Positions 24,045 to 36,715 are shown, counted from the first letter of the stretch. The stretch is 64,000 bases of DNA from Cristatella mucedo (GCA_009760855.2 WPIO01000019.1:3919501-3983500); one strand, 5' to 3'. Translations and numbers: made by a program. The notes: generated from the letters alone by a model not told the origin.

Positions 24045-24892
24045 CTAGTTAAAAATAAAACACAATTAAAAGACTTTTGGATTTATTTATAAGGCCGCCC
24101 TTTACGCGTATAGCCAGCAATTTATGCGCACTGCACGCACACACACGCATTCTCCACGGCAGTCACACTGACCTGGTCCTATGTACAGAATTCAAATACG
24201 TGAATGCAGCCCCGTTTTAGGTTACGTACTTCAGCGGGGCGCGATTAACTGCCAAAAGCTGTCGCGGCACACCAGACCAACCAAAATGTGTTCAGTGACT
24301 TCTGTAGTGACGCGGTCTGGCGCTAGCAACACTGCGCACTACGCAAAACTCAAATTTCGGAAAAAAAAGCGCAAAAGATATACAGTGCTAGTGGTGTTGT
24401 TACCTGCACGGATTTGCAAGTTGTCTCGCCTTGGCTGCAGAGTGACTGCTATTGCAATGAAGGTATACCGTGAAGAAGTTCCGCACGCTTCCGCCAAGTG
24501 CGGCTTCGTGAGACCAAATGCACTGCGAACGAATCTATGGTGCGGCCTGACCGACGACGGGCTGCCGCTCGCAGCGTTCCGCTCTGACGTCTGAGAATCT
24601 AACCGCGCTCGGAAACGTTCCGCCGCGAGCCGAGGTCAAAACCATGTCGTTACGACCTGACGTCGGAGTGCTCAATCAGCGTCTGAACGTCCTCTCGGCC
24701 TCCCCACCCTCTCCCGACGCAGAGCGCAGGGACGTCGGGCCAGCTCCTTCCTCTTATAAATGGAACGAGTAATATATTCAACCAAAATTCGAAAAATCCG
24801 GCCAAATCCGGCCAAGTTTTGGCCGGAGCCGGAGCCGGAGCCGGATTTGTAAATTGGCCGGAATTCGGCCGGAGCCGGAGCCGGAGCCGAAT
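24045..24892 (-). other. hAT 5' non-coding region of the transposase
   Basis: About 850 bases lie between the transposase start and the right terminal repeat. The part at 24780-24890 is packed with CCGGCC and GGAGCC hexamers in direct orientation. No second protein was recognised. The stretch should contain the transposase promoter, but I could not pinpoint it. Confidence 0.6.
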
Positions 24893-24907
24893 TCCGGTAC
24901 AGCCCTA
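24893..24907. repeat. hAT right terminal inverted repeat
   Basis: TCCGGTACAGCCCTA, the exact complement of 21701-21715, directly followed by the second ATCATAAC. Confidence 0.95.
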
Positions 24908-24915
24908 ATCATAAC
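24908..24915. repeat. hAT target-site duplication, right
   Basis: ATCATAAC, identical to 21693-21700. Confidence 0.92.
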
Positions 24916-25054
24916 TAAAAGCTAGAGCGAACAGTTTATTTAACAATAGAACTTGAAGTAAAAAGACTGTAGAAGTTATAGCGAGTTTTTGAGCAGATTT
25001 TGGAGAAAAGTATTTGATCTTGTGTCGCATCTCTCAATTTCAACGTTTAGCTGT

Positions 25055-25555
25055 CATTGACTTTTAGGTCCCTTCACCCTTTGGCTCCAGCCTACCCATC
25101 AGATCTACTTCCCCATCAGGCTACGTATCGTACCACCTGGTTTTCGGAATCTAATCGTTTACCTATATCTACTATGAACCTCAAATCCTTGGAGACAGTG
25201 CCTTTAGTTCGTATGCTCCCAAAGCCTGGAACTCACCTCCAACTTGCGCTACGAAATCTCCTGACTTGACCGCATTTAAAAACAAAATAAAAACGCACCT
25301 ATTTATGACAGCATTTAGTGGGTCCCTGTGATTCGACTTTTATGTGCTGATCCGTGCTGACACTGTGCATGCTGCCACTAACCATACTTGCATGCTGACC
25401 CTGTGCATATCACCCCTAACCATATTATTCTTGTTGTTTATTGAGCATGCTACGACTAACCATTAAATCGTGCTACCTTTGCAGCAATTGTAAAGCGCCT
25501 AGAAAGCGATCGAGTCCTCAGAGGAGCCTTTATGTAATTTATTACTATTATTGTA
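25055..25555 (+). mobile_element. L2/CR1-like LINE family 2, 3' part, degenerate
   Basis: Encodes in broken frames APAYPSDLLPHQATYR, NLKSLETV, PKPGTHL (from PKAWNSL) and, after a frameshift, TAFKNKIKTHLFMTAFSGSL, the extreme C-terminus of an L2/CR1-type ORF2. The non-coding 3' end has CATGCTGCCACTAACCAT, then TGTAAAGCGCCTAGA and an ATTATTATT end. Confidence 0.75.
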
Positions 25556-26298
25556 TCATGGAGGTGTAGGAGACCAGGAGACCCGTCGCCGTAAATTCTG
25601 TTCAACTGCATGGCCGAAGCGTCATAAAATGATCCTGAGTAGAATATTCCCTCCCATTCATAAACGCAACAGCAGCTCAGAAATAGCTTCACTAAATTAC
25701 CCAAAAGTCTTCTAGATCCTGTCAAAAATTAGAAAGCAGCTGAATATGTGCTTTTTACTAGTTGATAGACAGCTTTTGTGTGCATTTATTAAGCCGCAAT
25801 CTTTTCTAATCACAATCAGCTCGGTTTGCTTTTGAAAGCTCGCATCGTGTATGAAAGTTTCTATAGCTATAAATTCGCCATTAGCCACAAGAAGCACACG
25901 GCACGAAAGTTACGCAGCGGAAGTTACGTCTCACTTTCACCAGCGGCTGTTGAACATGCCAATACCTGAATACAGTATTTATCTGTATGCATCTCAACTT
26001 GTAGACTGCTGCCAAGAAAAATAAACAGTGATTTGTCTGCTACCGCGTCCTCTAGCAGCGACCGTTAGTCAATAAGAGCTCTTATGGCAGAAAGACTTTT
26101 CAGCTGAGTAAAAGGCGCATTTTGCATGGTGTAATTGGTAGAGCGCACTGCTTGCTTTTCCGATTGAGTCGACTAACTATTAGCGGGGCGTAGTTAAGCA
26201 GCCCTCACTGGGAGACCCACCCTTTCAGCGCTTCCACCCGACTATGCAGAGCTGGTCACCTTGCACTGTCATACACTATAGTTCTAAGCATTCCTTTA

Positions 26299-26301
<3 letters not shown>

Positions 26302-26375
<74 letters not shown>
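26302..26375. repeat. (CT)n microsatellite
   Basis: About 74 bases of pure CT repeat followed by a few GT units. Confidence 0.95.
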
Positions 26376-26384
<9 letters not shown>

Positions 26385-26589
26385 CATCGAAAGCTCCTAG
26401 CCACTAGATTTGGGTAAGAAGTCTTTCTTTTTTTCATAATAGGCTATACAGCACCTCTGCATCGATTCGTCATGGCTCGCACGCTCGCGCACTGCTTAAG
26501 GATTGGCCTTCTCCCCCCCCCCCCACCCCAGCACCCCAGCAGCAAGGGCAGCTGGCACGTGCCAGCGGGAGGAACAACACACGTCACAA

Positions 26590-26850
26590 CGTCCCCTGAC
26601 ATGACATTACGATATTTAAAAAGAACCTTACAACGCACCTGTTTATAACAGCATTTGGTGGGTCTTTGCGATTCGTCCTTTGTGTGCATGTACCTGCTTA
26701 CTATTCCTGATGCTTGCGGATGTTACCACCTAACATTCGGTAATGCTTTATATCCAGCATCCGTAAAGTGCCTAGACAGAGATTCAGTTCTCTGAGGGTG
26801 CTCTATAAAATGTATTATTAGTAATAATATTATAATAATTATTATCATTA
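26590..26850 (+). mobile_element. LINE family-2 3' end
   Basis: Starts at TTTAAAAAGAACCTTACAAC, continues through GGTGGGTCTTTGCGATTCG and CACCTAACATTC to GTAAAGTGCCTAGACAGAG and an ATTATTAGTAATAATATT tail. Only the last coding residues and the 3' UTR remain. Confidence 0.7.
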
Positions 26851-27249
26851 CCCCTCGCCTAGACCGTTTATCACCTTGACGGCCCCTGAAAACTCTTCCT
26901 GGCACAAACAAAACCGGCGCTCGCGCTGTAGTCGTTAAGGAGCCGACCGCCGCTGTCTCGTTTGCATGAGCGGCCTAGATCTTGGCTCTAACTCGGTGAC
27001 CGTGGTAACTGCTCTGGGGTTAACCAGGTCAACTATTTCTTCTTGCTGGGCCAATCTAGAGTTACTCGGAAATTGGAAAGCCCAACCCTGCAAATCGGCC
27101 CAACCCAGCGTATCTGCTGTAGCCATTGCACGAAATCTATGCGTCCAGTTCCGAAACGACTTTTCCCTAGATGACTACGTCAACTCCGTTGCAAGGTTTA
27201 TCAACGCGATCGACGTATATTGCTTACATCCGGGTTACTTTAATTAGGA

Positions 27250-27475
27250 CAAAGCAGTCAAGCTGGTCCATGAATTCCTCCTCCTCATGTCCCGACTCCC
27301 AAGCTCCTGCGACTCGCCACTTGCAGGTCTTCCTGCCCGTGCCCAATGTGATGCTTACAGTCGGCGCAAAACTCTGCAGCACGGGCTTGTCTTTTGTGAA
27401 CATTGCAACTTCCACATTATTCTACTCCTCTCAAACCTGCACTGGCTCCCCCCCCCCGGCAAGCAGCGGAATTGA
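27250..27475 (+). mobile_element. LINE C-terminal remnant
   Basis: Broken frames read DSPLAGLPARAQCDA and LLSNLHWLPPPGKQ, which fit the NSLLAGLP and LKxLHWLPV signposts of L2/CR1-type ORF2. It is heavily decayed. Confidence 0.45.
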
Positions 27476-27504
27476 CTTGGGTAAGGAGACCTAGGGTCCT
27501 TGGG

Positions 27505-27648
27505 TGACCTTGGGTAAGGTGACTCTTCGTGACCTAGGGTCATGGGTTCGAGTCTCTCAGCAGGCCATCCTTCTTCGCCTGCTGCAACCGTGGTGATTAC
27601 CGCCAAGGCTCTCCTGCTAAATAAACGAGGCTGCTAAATTAGCTGGCC
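27505..27648 (+). mobile_element. tRNA-headed SINE B copy
   Basis: Contains GGGTTCGAGTCTCTCAGC (B-box-like), a degraded TGGTGATTACCGCCAAGGCT and GAGGCTGCTAAATTAGCTGG, matching the other SINE B copies. Confidence 0.65.
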
Positions 27649-27649
27649 A

Positions 27650-29177
27650 TTACATTTTCGCCAGCCATATAGCGTGTAACTGAATAATCGTTACTTCGGA
27701 TAGCTTTTGTAAATGGTTTAAATGTGAGTCCGAGTCCGTGAGTGAACCCGTCCTGTCCACGAACGGGAGTGGCCAACGTCACGCTTACACCGCGTCCATT
27801 ACAATATTTATGCTACTATTATAACGATACGCCTACGATGAGTTCACGTCATTAACCAGGACAGATAATATACTAATTTGAATGGGTAGCCATAATGCGC
27901 TCCCTTAATTAAAGGCGAACATTTACTGGTGAATTAAAATGTATAATAATAATAATACACTTGATAATGACGTGCAGGCTTTTAATCGGTGCGTTTTTTA
28001 ATCACGCATTTGAATGTTGTGGAGGAGACTATCTGTCAGTAGAGCCGATAGAAGAAATGAAGAGCATGACTAGGACAGTCAGTCTTAGCGTAGGTCTGAC
28101 GGTTGGTTAATAATCAAGGCGCGGCTGAGCCTTTTCGCTACTGCACGCAGCTACATGCGCGCGATATTTAATTTTCGCATTAAATAACGTCTGCCCTCGA
28201 TTTGTCGCGGGTTTTCGCCAAATTTTTCTACGCTTGCCTTGTCCCAACTCGATTCGCTGTGCTACTTTCGTCCGCACTTTGAGCTCGCAGAGCATGATTG
28301 CATGAGAAGCTCTACTATCCTTCAATCCTTCTATCCGATCTATCGTTTCTAACCTTCAAAAGAAATCTTTCGCGAGGTATTTTCATCAAACGTTTGAGAG
28401 CCAAGCAAGCGAAAACCGGGTCTTATGTAAATAGAAGCCATACGCCACAGTGCATTATCTTAACGTGCCGAACTGATTCCTCTATAAAACTTCGTTATCG
28501 CCCTCTATCCGGCGATACGCGATCGCCCGAGCGAAACTGCGAAGCCATAAACCGAAGGCTTGCATAATCTTCCCCCCCCCCTACAGTAGGCTCATAGAAG
28601 CCGCGTTACTTCCCTTTCTATAAAAAAAAGTAGCCCGGGGCCGCTTGGGCCTCTGGCTGCTACCGTGTGCCGCCGGGCCAATGTACTGAGCGCTTCGCAG
28701 TACAGCGGACTACACCTAAACAGACTGTGCTGGTGTCGGTGTGCATTATTGGTAAGACGTTCAGTTGGACCCCTCGCAATGGCGTGCGTCGACACGACTA
28801 GCTGCTCCTAGCTAAGAATGCGCGACGCGTCCGATAGAAAGCCCTAAACGTAGCATAGAGCCGGAATTTCGCTGGCGGAAGAATACCGTGCGAGAGCGTT
28901 GGTGCCAGATCGCAGTTACTGACCGCCAAAGATTCCGAGAAGCACGCGACTGCCGCGAGTTTAGGCAAAGCAAAAAATGGCTCTTCGCTCGTTCAAGTAA
29001 CTAAGTATTATAGTGAGCGAGCTGCAGCGGCTTCTGACGAGTATCTAAGGTATCTATGTTAATTCGAGTATATACCTCAATTCACTTACTGCTCACCAGT
29101 AATCTCAATTGCAAAAGAGGAGTATTTGCATAGCTGTTTAAAGTACCGCATACTCTTCAGTATACGTACACCCGTCC
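27650..29177. other. Unassigned intergenic DNA
   Basis: No convincing gene or repeat family was recognised in this 1.5 kb. A short ATAATAATAATA run lies near 27943 and a C run near 28573. Confidence 0.5.
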
Positions 29178-29312
29178 TGGTTAGGCTCAGAGGTTAAGGT
29201 GCTCGCATTTAACGACCGGCGTCAAGATGCTCATCTTTACGTTATAGGTCACGTGCTCGAGCTCTACCGCGTATGTATTCTTATAGGGCGTTATACAAAT
29301 GAATTATATTTT
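29178..29312 (+). mobile_element. SINE A copy, diverged
   Basis: CCTGGTTAGGCTCAGAGG and TTAAGGTGCTCGC form the tRNA-like head, followed by CGTGCTCGAGCTCTACC and the tail TTCTTATAGGGCGTTATACA, AATGAATTAT. The LINE-like middle of the tail is partly lost. Confidence 0.5.
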
Positions 29313-29395
29313 TTAAATTTATTTTTACATTTAGAAGGGCAGCAATATTTCAAAAATCGCAAGAACTCTCGTACCTGCGGACACTTTATTATAAT

Positions 29396-29560
29396 GGGCC
29401 GTGATAGCCTAGGAGGTAAACTGCTCGCTCTTCACGACCGAGGTCGTGGGTTCGAATCCTGCAAAGAGCGATTCTTTATTGCCAACTGCAAGCGGTTGTG
29501 ATAATAGCCATTAAGGCTCTTCTGCCGCTATACGAGGGAGGCTGCTAAATCAGCGAATGT
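29396..29560 (+). mobile_element. tRNA-headed SINE B, best-preserved copy
   Basis: The head resembles a tRNA gene: GGGCCGTGATAGCCTAGG and GGTAAACTGCTCGC (A-box region), then CGAGGTCGTGGGTTCGAATC (B box GGTTCGAATCC) about 45 bases later. The body runs TTTATTGCCAACTGCAAGCG, TAGCCATTAAGGCTCTTCTG and GAGGCTGCTAAATCAG. Such heads supply an internal RNA polymerase III promoter. Confidence 0.75.
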
Positions 29561-29564
29561 TTTT

Positions 29565-31350
29565 TATTTGATATTGGACGACGCTTATGGTGTGAGGACG
29601 GTTTGATGACTGGCACGTGTGTCGGTGTGCTTTAGAGTGGGCACGTGGATGATTCAGGCGATGCTTCGATGCAAATGACTCCTGAGTTTATGAGGGAGAC
29701 GAGCGACAGCGAGGCGAGGTGCATGCCGACCTCAGGTGGGTTAGGGGAGCTCTGTTTGGGTGAGCTGAGCCGTCGAGCGAGACCGACGGGAAATCCGAGG
29801 CTCGGTACTCGACACTCGGCGGCTGTTCCCGCTTTTACAGCACCTGCACACGATACGGCCACGTTCGCATTGTTACTGCTCTCATGCTGTCTCTGAAAAG
29901 GGCGGTTTCCGGAGAAGTTACGCCGCACCAGCCGCAGTCCGTAGCCTCTTGAAAAAGCAACTGGTACTATTTAGCTACACGATCGTCGAATCGGAAGCGT
30001 AATCTCGTAGCGCTCAGCGGTTGCATTAAGGTATAGGCCGTCAGTCAGTCAGTCAGTCAGTCAGCGCGGTCGCGGCGGTAAGGGCAACACCCGGCGTTGG
30101 CCTGAGAATTTCGCAAGGCAGCTGGCGCAGACTCGCTCACGACTGCCGCCACCACTTGGCGGCGTTCTAGGCTTTCATTAGCGCCGCGACCAGCTTTGTT
30201 TTTATGATGCAATAACTCCGCGTGCCTATCCTCAAGCAAAGCTAAGGGTCCACGCATCCTTCACTGCATTCTCTTCGTCCCTGCCAAAGCTATGCGCCTG
30301 AGGCATCATAACGTGCAGCATTTGAGCGCGTGATGATGCACGAATCGGTAGTCGCCACTTCCTTTCCAAGCCGATGTGTGAAAGCAGTCTAGAAAGATGC
30401 AGAGTTGGTTCGGAGGATGCTATGCAAATGCACTGTTGTAAGAAGGGCGTTAATTCAACATTATTGCTAATATATGTTAATATATGTAAATATGTTACTA
30501 CTGCATTACGGCAGTAATATTGTTAATGAAGCTAGACGGCACTAATAGAACGCTTGGACGCTATCGAAATTTTTATATTTTTATTTTCCTCACTAAATGA
30601 AGCCCCAGCGCTGTATTCAAGCGACGGCCTGCTGTCGCGTCCAGCCATATCGCCAGTAAGCGAGTGTCGGTAATTTCAGAAGGGTCTCGATGAGCATCTC
30701 CCTCCCTCGAGTTCGTCGTGACGCGCGCACAAAGGAGGAGGAGAGAACTACTACTGCGATGGCCGCGCGCGCCTACCGGCAAGACGCCCGAGCGCGTGTT
30801 GGGGTTACTCATAAACTTGCGACGCCCCGCGACGATCTATGATCTATGAGCCAAGGCCAGTGGAATTTGAACCGAGAACTGCTTATGCAGCAGTCGCAAT
30901 TAGCCGGGGCTTATGAGAAGCGTGACATATGATTATATAATTAACGAGATTATTGTACGACTTCCGACCTCGCCAGTGACGATTATGTACGGAACGAGAT
31001 TATTGCATGACTTTCGACCTCGCCAGTTAGTGTGAGCCTGATCGGAGCAGCGGTCTGCAGGTCGGCGGAATCGTAGGGCCCAGCGTGAGCGGCCGTGCGC
31101 TTGCTGAACGAGTCTAATGGAGGTCACCTGCCATAAATTTGATAGCGTACAGGCAAGTCTTTGCGGTTTTTCTAATACAGCATCGCTGTTGGCGCTGTCT
31201 GCAGAATATCGAGCGTCGCGTCGTCACCGTTGGAAATATTTTGAGCGTCATGTCTGTGCACACGGCGCGGGTTGTGCCGCTGCCCGAACTGACGACGGTC
31301 GCGCGCGGACATAACGCGCCGCATACGCCCCCGATAGCTGCAACGGAAGC
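29565..31350. other. Unassigned intergenic DNA
   Basis: No gene was recognised. A short (CAGT)n run lies at 30040-30063 and a local duplication of AACGAGATTATTG-type sequence at 30942-31025 (ACGAGATTATTGTACGACTT and ACGAGATTATTGCATGACTT). Confidence 0.5.
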
Positions 31351-31354
31351 GCGA

Positions 31355-31655
31355 ACCTCGACGGATGCATTTAAAAAGAAGTTAAAAACACGCCTATTTA
31401 GGACAGCCATTAGTGGGTCTCTGTGATTCGTCCTTCATTTGCTTATGCGTGCTGACACAGTGCATGCTGCCACTAACCATATTTGCATCCTGATCCTGTG
31501 CATGTCACCCCTAACCATGTTATTCATTTTTGTTTGTTTATCAAGCATGATATTACTCACCATTCAATTGCATTTCCCTTTGCAGCAAATGTAAAGCGCC
31601 TAGAGAGAGATTGAGTTCTGAGGGCGCTTTATCAAGCGTATTATTATTTTTATCC
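31355..31655 (+). mobile_element. LINE family-2 3' end
   Basis: Encodes the last residues TDAFKKKLKTRLFRTAISGSL in broken pieces (ACGGATGCATTTAAAAAGAA onward), then the standard 3' UTR with CATGCTGCCACTAACCAT, CATGTCACCCCTAACCATGT and TGTAAAGCGCCTAGA, ending GCGTATTATTATT. Confidence 0.8.
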
Positions 31656-31691
31656 AGTCGATTCATGACCGCCGCGCTATGTCTTTTTTAT

Positions 31692-31969
<278 letters not shown>

Positions 31970-31974
31970 GATCC

Positions 31975-33843
31975 CCTTGGCTAAGATAGGGAGAGGTATG
32001 CGTACGTCGTGCTCGCTACTTTTGGGGCCGCAGCAAAATACTTCGGTAGCAGCTAAAAGGTCGGCGGACTTTGGACTTTCACAGTGTGCGGCATTCTGAG
32101 TTTGTTGATTGCAGGTGACGTGACAAGTAAAAAGCCAAGCTCTGTCTCGGGCAAAACTCTCGGCACATTACAACAGTTAAAACGCCCAAGTCCAAGACGA
32201 CCGGCGACGACATGTCGGGTCCGGAAGTTCCGAGCCGGAGCGAGGGTTGCGGGGGGGGGGCTCTTGCTATTCGCCGACCGCGATGCGTTTGCCGACCCTT
32301 AGCGGCGGATGTCACTTTCGCTCGGTGAGCGAGCGAGCTAGTTTCCAAACGCTTGGATCTTTTGTCTTGGAAGCAAGAACGTTAGGCCGAGTGTCTCTGT
32401 CCGATCTTATCGAAATAGGAATACTATTATTGTCTAAATAGGAATAACAGCAATGACAATTGTGGGGCCCCCCCCCCCGCGGAAAGCTAAATCCTTCTCT
32501 CTCGGCATTTTCCGTAGGCGCGGGGCCGAAATTGTTCTCGAAAAATCCATATGAAAAAAATGACAGTATTTAAGGGCCTTTCTTCTAGCTCGTGTAAAAG
32601 AGCCTGCTGAAAACATGGCACTGAGCCGTCTTTTTCGGCATCCTATCGTTTTAGCCGAAGCAAAAAAGCGAGCGAATTCTATTCGAAAGGAAGACTGTTT
32701 CGGTTGGAAATTAGATCAGTGAGCTGCGCGTTGAAGGAAGCCGATGAAGTAGACCTAATTTTTAATAGACTACTTCGAACGGCGACAGTTGCGCTGAGGT
32801 CTACTCTTGCGCGCCGTCTTTGCCCGTTCGCCAGATAGCGTTGTCGCGCCGCTAAGCGACGACGCGCCAGATCCGAAAATGCTCCGGCTGGGCGCAGCCC
32901 GAAGTCAGTGCAACTGTCAGACCCAAGCATTCGCGAGGATGCTCCCCATAATGCGCGAGGGCAGCACGTGCCGGCAAGCGACGTCGCGCTCGGCTCCTGG
33001 CGGAAAGACGGCGCGGCTACGCCAGCGTCAGAGAGCGCCGCCGCCGCAGGAAGCTGAGCTTGATGGGTAGTCCCATCAATCGAGTTTCCGCCTGGTAATG
33101 GACCCAACTGTTGGTAAACTTTATGCTTTGTTACGCTAGCCTGAAGTGGCTTTCCGTAGCGGCATTTGCGCTGAATGGGCGGACCTAGTATGATTTGAAC
33201 AATCTGTTTCTGCAGCGGCCTTCGCAATGTAAGGGGGTGCGGGCAGCCGCTTCGCCTTTCAACCGCTCGCTGTGCCCGCAGCTCCGAACCGGAGCGCTCG
33301 CAGGACGGAGCCTTCGTAGGGTCCGCTGCCCCGCCGATGGCCTACCGTAGGTAAGAGCTGGCTCGCTGCTCACGATCTCTGCAGCCCTGCGGCTGGTGCT
33401 CGCTCGGGCTGCGCCATTTACGCTTTTCTACTGATCGGGCGCAGCAGTGACCGCCGTCGGTCGAGTTGGGTGACGGGAGTTTCAATCTACCCGTTTTTTG
33501 CCGACGATGTCTCGCTGGCGACGACGGAAGCTCGAATGCGTCGTGGCTCTTTGTCGCTCTTTGTCGCCAGACTCGCGATTGTCTCTGGTTTCGAACCGCG
33601 GTGCGTGGCGGCCGCGCACGCTCGCACAGAAAGAACGTCTCTGCACGGACTCTTGCCAGTCCTCATTAGCGTATGCATGACTCATATCGGGCGGTTTACA
33701 TTTTCGGAAATCTGCGCGGTAGCTGCTCGCCGTCGGACCGCCTCTTGCCACCCGGCGTAACTTATTGTTTCCTGCTACGGATGCTCTCGCCGCCATACCC
33801 TTAGAGCAGAGCGGCCGTGCGCGAATTGTCTGTGCTCGCGCGC

Positions 33844-33874
<31 letters not shown>

Positions 33875-35110
33875 TGTGTGTAGCCGTTGAGGACGAAAAC
33901 TCGCCTGGACGCCGCAGTGTCGGCGGGACTTCTTGAATTGACTTTTCGCTCGTCCCAGGCGGTGGATTTGGCGAACGAGCTCCGAGCCGGACCCCAATTA
34001 AGGCAGTTTGCACTCGATGCCTCGTCGATTTGTCTTGTCGAGACCCTTTCGGCTTCGTACGTTTGCCTGGGGCTAGTTGCGATCGGATCAACGCACCGGA
34101 GCTGAGTGCAAATAATAGTTACTGCATCAGCAGCAGCTCTTGTGCTAGCCCGAGTCCTAACCCGCGATTGATTACTGTCACTGCTCATGCTATTTCTTTG
34201 CTGTTCATTGGGTCATTTTGCTGTTTGCTAGTGCTGCTTTCCACCAACAAATTTTGGTATTGAGACGATCAGTTGCACAGAGGTAGTCAAAATTGTGATA
34301 CCACTCGAGTCGCATACTTCGATTTTAGATTTTCATCATGGAATTTCATGCTTACTTCAATCTTGGCAAACGCAATCTGAAGATATGTCATTTAATGCAA
34401 ACATTCTCAGGATCAAGTTTAAATAAGTGGCTTTAGTGAGTTTGTCACTTCACAGGAACGTCTGATAGCCCAGGATTTCAGCTGCTGACCTCAGCCATAA
34501 GTTTCTTTGTAACATTCCTATTTTCATATCAATGAAAGCTGAATGGTACCATTATTGTAATAAATACCTCCCTGGATGTGTCTTTCGATGGGTAACGCCT
34601 TGCATTCCTTGTCGGGCTTTTACTTTATCTACTTCCCTTTCATAAAACTGGCTGACAAGCTTTACAGTGTGTTCCTAATTCGAAAAGGGTAATCCGTATC
34701 CGAAAACTCAGATTAGTTAGCATTAGCTGTCAAACTGTTTCTGTTTTAATTGGGTTTTCTTGTGTAGGAAAAATCTCTGGAACATTCTGCATCTAATGAT
34801 ATATAGCCTTGGAAGCTTCTCACAAAACAAACCTTAAGAATCCCTGCAATTTAAATAAAATGAGCTCCATGTTGACTCATAGTTTTTAGCACCTATTCAA
34901 GGTCTTTCTTTCCAGTTTTGACCTCAACAAGTTTGTTTTTTACTACTCTTGTGTGTTCAGTTCAGTAAGAAGTGGCAGTAGATTGCCTTCATAAAGATCC
35001 CACATGCGACATGCTTTGTGATTGCATCATAACCCTGGCAACAGGCCCATCCTTTCATGAATTCTGTCATTCTTTCCTTCAAGTTCTGCATAAAACTCCC
35101 CGTGACTCTC
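31975..35110. other. CpG-dense unassigned block, with AT-rich 3' part
   Basis: From about 32200 to 34100 CpG dinucleotides look dense by eye (for example GTCGCGCCGCTAAGCGACGA near 32844) and a (GCGT)n run lies at 33837-33878. Long open frames here have low-complexity, Arg-rich content and no family resemblance, so I do not call them genes. The block could be a CpG-island promoter of an unseen transcript. 34280-35100 is AT-richer and featureless. Confidence 0.4.
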
Positions 35111-35117
35111 ACTAGGT

Positions 35118-35500
<383 letters not shown>

Positions 35501-35509
35501 TCTATTTCT

Positions 35510-36690
35510 CTTGGTGCTTGCATAGTTGAGTTGTGTTGTTGTGCCAGCCGTGGCAGTGCTGCGTGCACCACGTGGCTGCTGCACGTTTTTGCATTTACTG
35601 TCGATCTTCTAGAGATGGCCTTTGGCCTGCTTCTTGTCGTACCAGAGAAAGGCCAATAATCGTGACCATATTGGAATCGTTTTTTGCGTGCATTCGTGAG
35701 AATGCAGCCGATGCAACCAATGGCATGATTGCACATGGAAGGCAATGCTGCTAATTTATGTAAACACAAATTCAAGCCATAGTGTCGCCTTTTTTCTTAT
35801 AGATGCTACCTCGAACCCCACACTTACCTGTATGCGCTTCGGTTGACGAGTGTGTAAACACTCAAGAGATATTGTGCGACATTTCACGTAATGGCCGCAC
35901 GTGGGGCGGGTGTAATGCATGCGATCGATTATTCGATGTGTTTAGTGCACGGTCTTGGAGTTGAGTTCCTGGCTGCCACCTGTTATGGAGATTCAGTAGC
36001 AGTTGTCACGAGCTGCTGTTTAGTTAGCCTCCGGCTTGACGTCAGCAGTGGGCTGGCAGCATGCTGGTTGAGGCAACCTAATTTCTATGCCTAGCCCAGA
36101 AGCACCCAGCTTAGCTGCCGTGGCCAAGGAGGAAGACTCTCGTGTCCGGAGGGCATGGCCTGCTGTGGCGGGCCAGGCCCTATGAGCGTGCCTGCTAATC
36201 CAGTAGCCACGGAACGTTGCCTGTGTGGCACTGCCACTCGCTTTAAAAGCATAAATGGTCGTCGCTGCTCGAGGATTGCTGATTGCTGCAGGTGCTCAGG
36301 GTTTTGTTGCTCCATCGGCAAGCAGTTAATGGCTAATGGCTTTGATGACAGGCGCATTTTTTGAGCGTGACCACCGCCGGATAGCAGCTCAGCTAGATAC
36401 ATCTGAACTCTATTGACACAGGGCGTTCGGGTGCAAAAGGTGCTGCAGGGAACGAGGTTTACTGTCAGTCAGGATTGGTTTCTCGGAGTTTGAGCTTCAG
36501 TCTGCCGAAGGTCACGTGCTTGGTGGCCCGTGCCGTGCTGCTCGGCGCTACACTGGCACAGGAATGCGCCTGCATGGTTTCCGTCGGCACTGCAGGGCTG
36601 AAAGTCGGCAGCCCTTCGGACAGTTGCAACTGCTGCTAGTTGCTGCATGGTTTCGCATTGCTGACTAGTCATAGCATGCATCCCAGCGAC
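35510..36690. other. Unassigned intergenic DNA
   Basis: No gene or repeat family was recognised in this 1.2 kb. Confidence 0.5.
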
Positions 36691-36715
36691 ACTTTCTTAG
36701 CTGCTGCTGCAGTGG

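Larger units (their letters stand above)
21701..24907 (-). mobile_element. Complete hAT-superfamily DNA transposon, 3207 bp
   Basis: The element has a perfect 15-bp terminal inverted repeat, TAGGGCTGTACCGGA at 21701-21715 and its complement at 24893-24907. It is flanked by the identical 8-bp duplication ATCATAAC. Both ends carry subterminal clusters of GCCGGAGCCGGA and CCGGATTTG motifs, probable transposase-binding sites. Inside is one uninterrupted 640-residue BED/hAT transposase on the - strand. TAGGG-type ends with an 8-bp duplication fit the Ac-like branch of hAT. Exact duplication and an intact frame suggest a recent insertion, and the element may be autonomous. Activity cannot be judged from one copy. 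Confidence 0.95.

Noticed and set aside
24181-24594. 137-residue + strand open frame near the right end of the hAT element
   Set aside because: It lies antisense to the transposase 5' region, is not a known hAT accessory protein and has an ordinary length for chance.
26128-26175. tRNA-like 5' half (TGTAATTGGTAGAGCGC)
   Set aside because: No matching B box, acceptor stem or cloverleaf could be drawn from the following bases. It may be a SINE scrap.
29396-29475. Possible genuine tRNA gene with a perfect B box
   Set aside because: The sequence continues into the SINE B body shared with at least eight other loci, and the acceptor stem does not pair, so it is a SINE head.
32679-33227. 182-residue - strand open frame
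   Set aside because: Composition-driven in a GC-rich block. No recognisable domain and no splice context.
33482-33997. 171-residue - strand open frame, Arg/His-rich
   Set aside because: It runs through a GCGT repeat and CpG-rich DNA, which lack stops in several frames by composition. No family resemblance.
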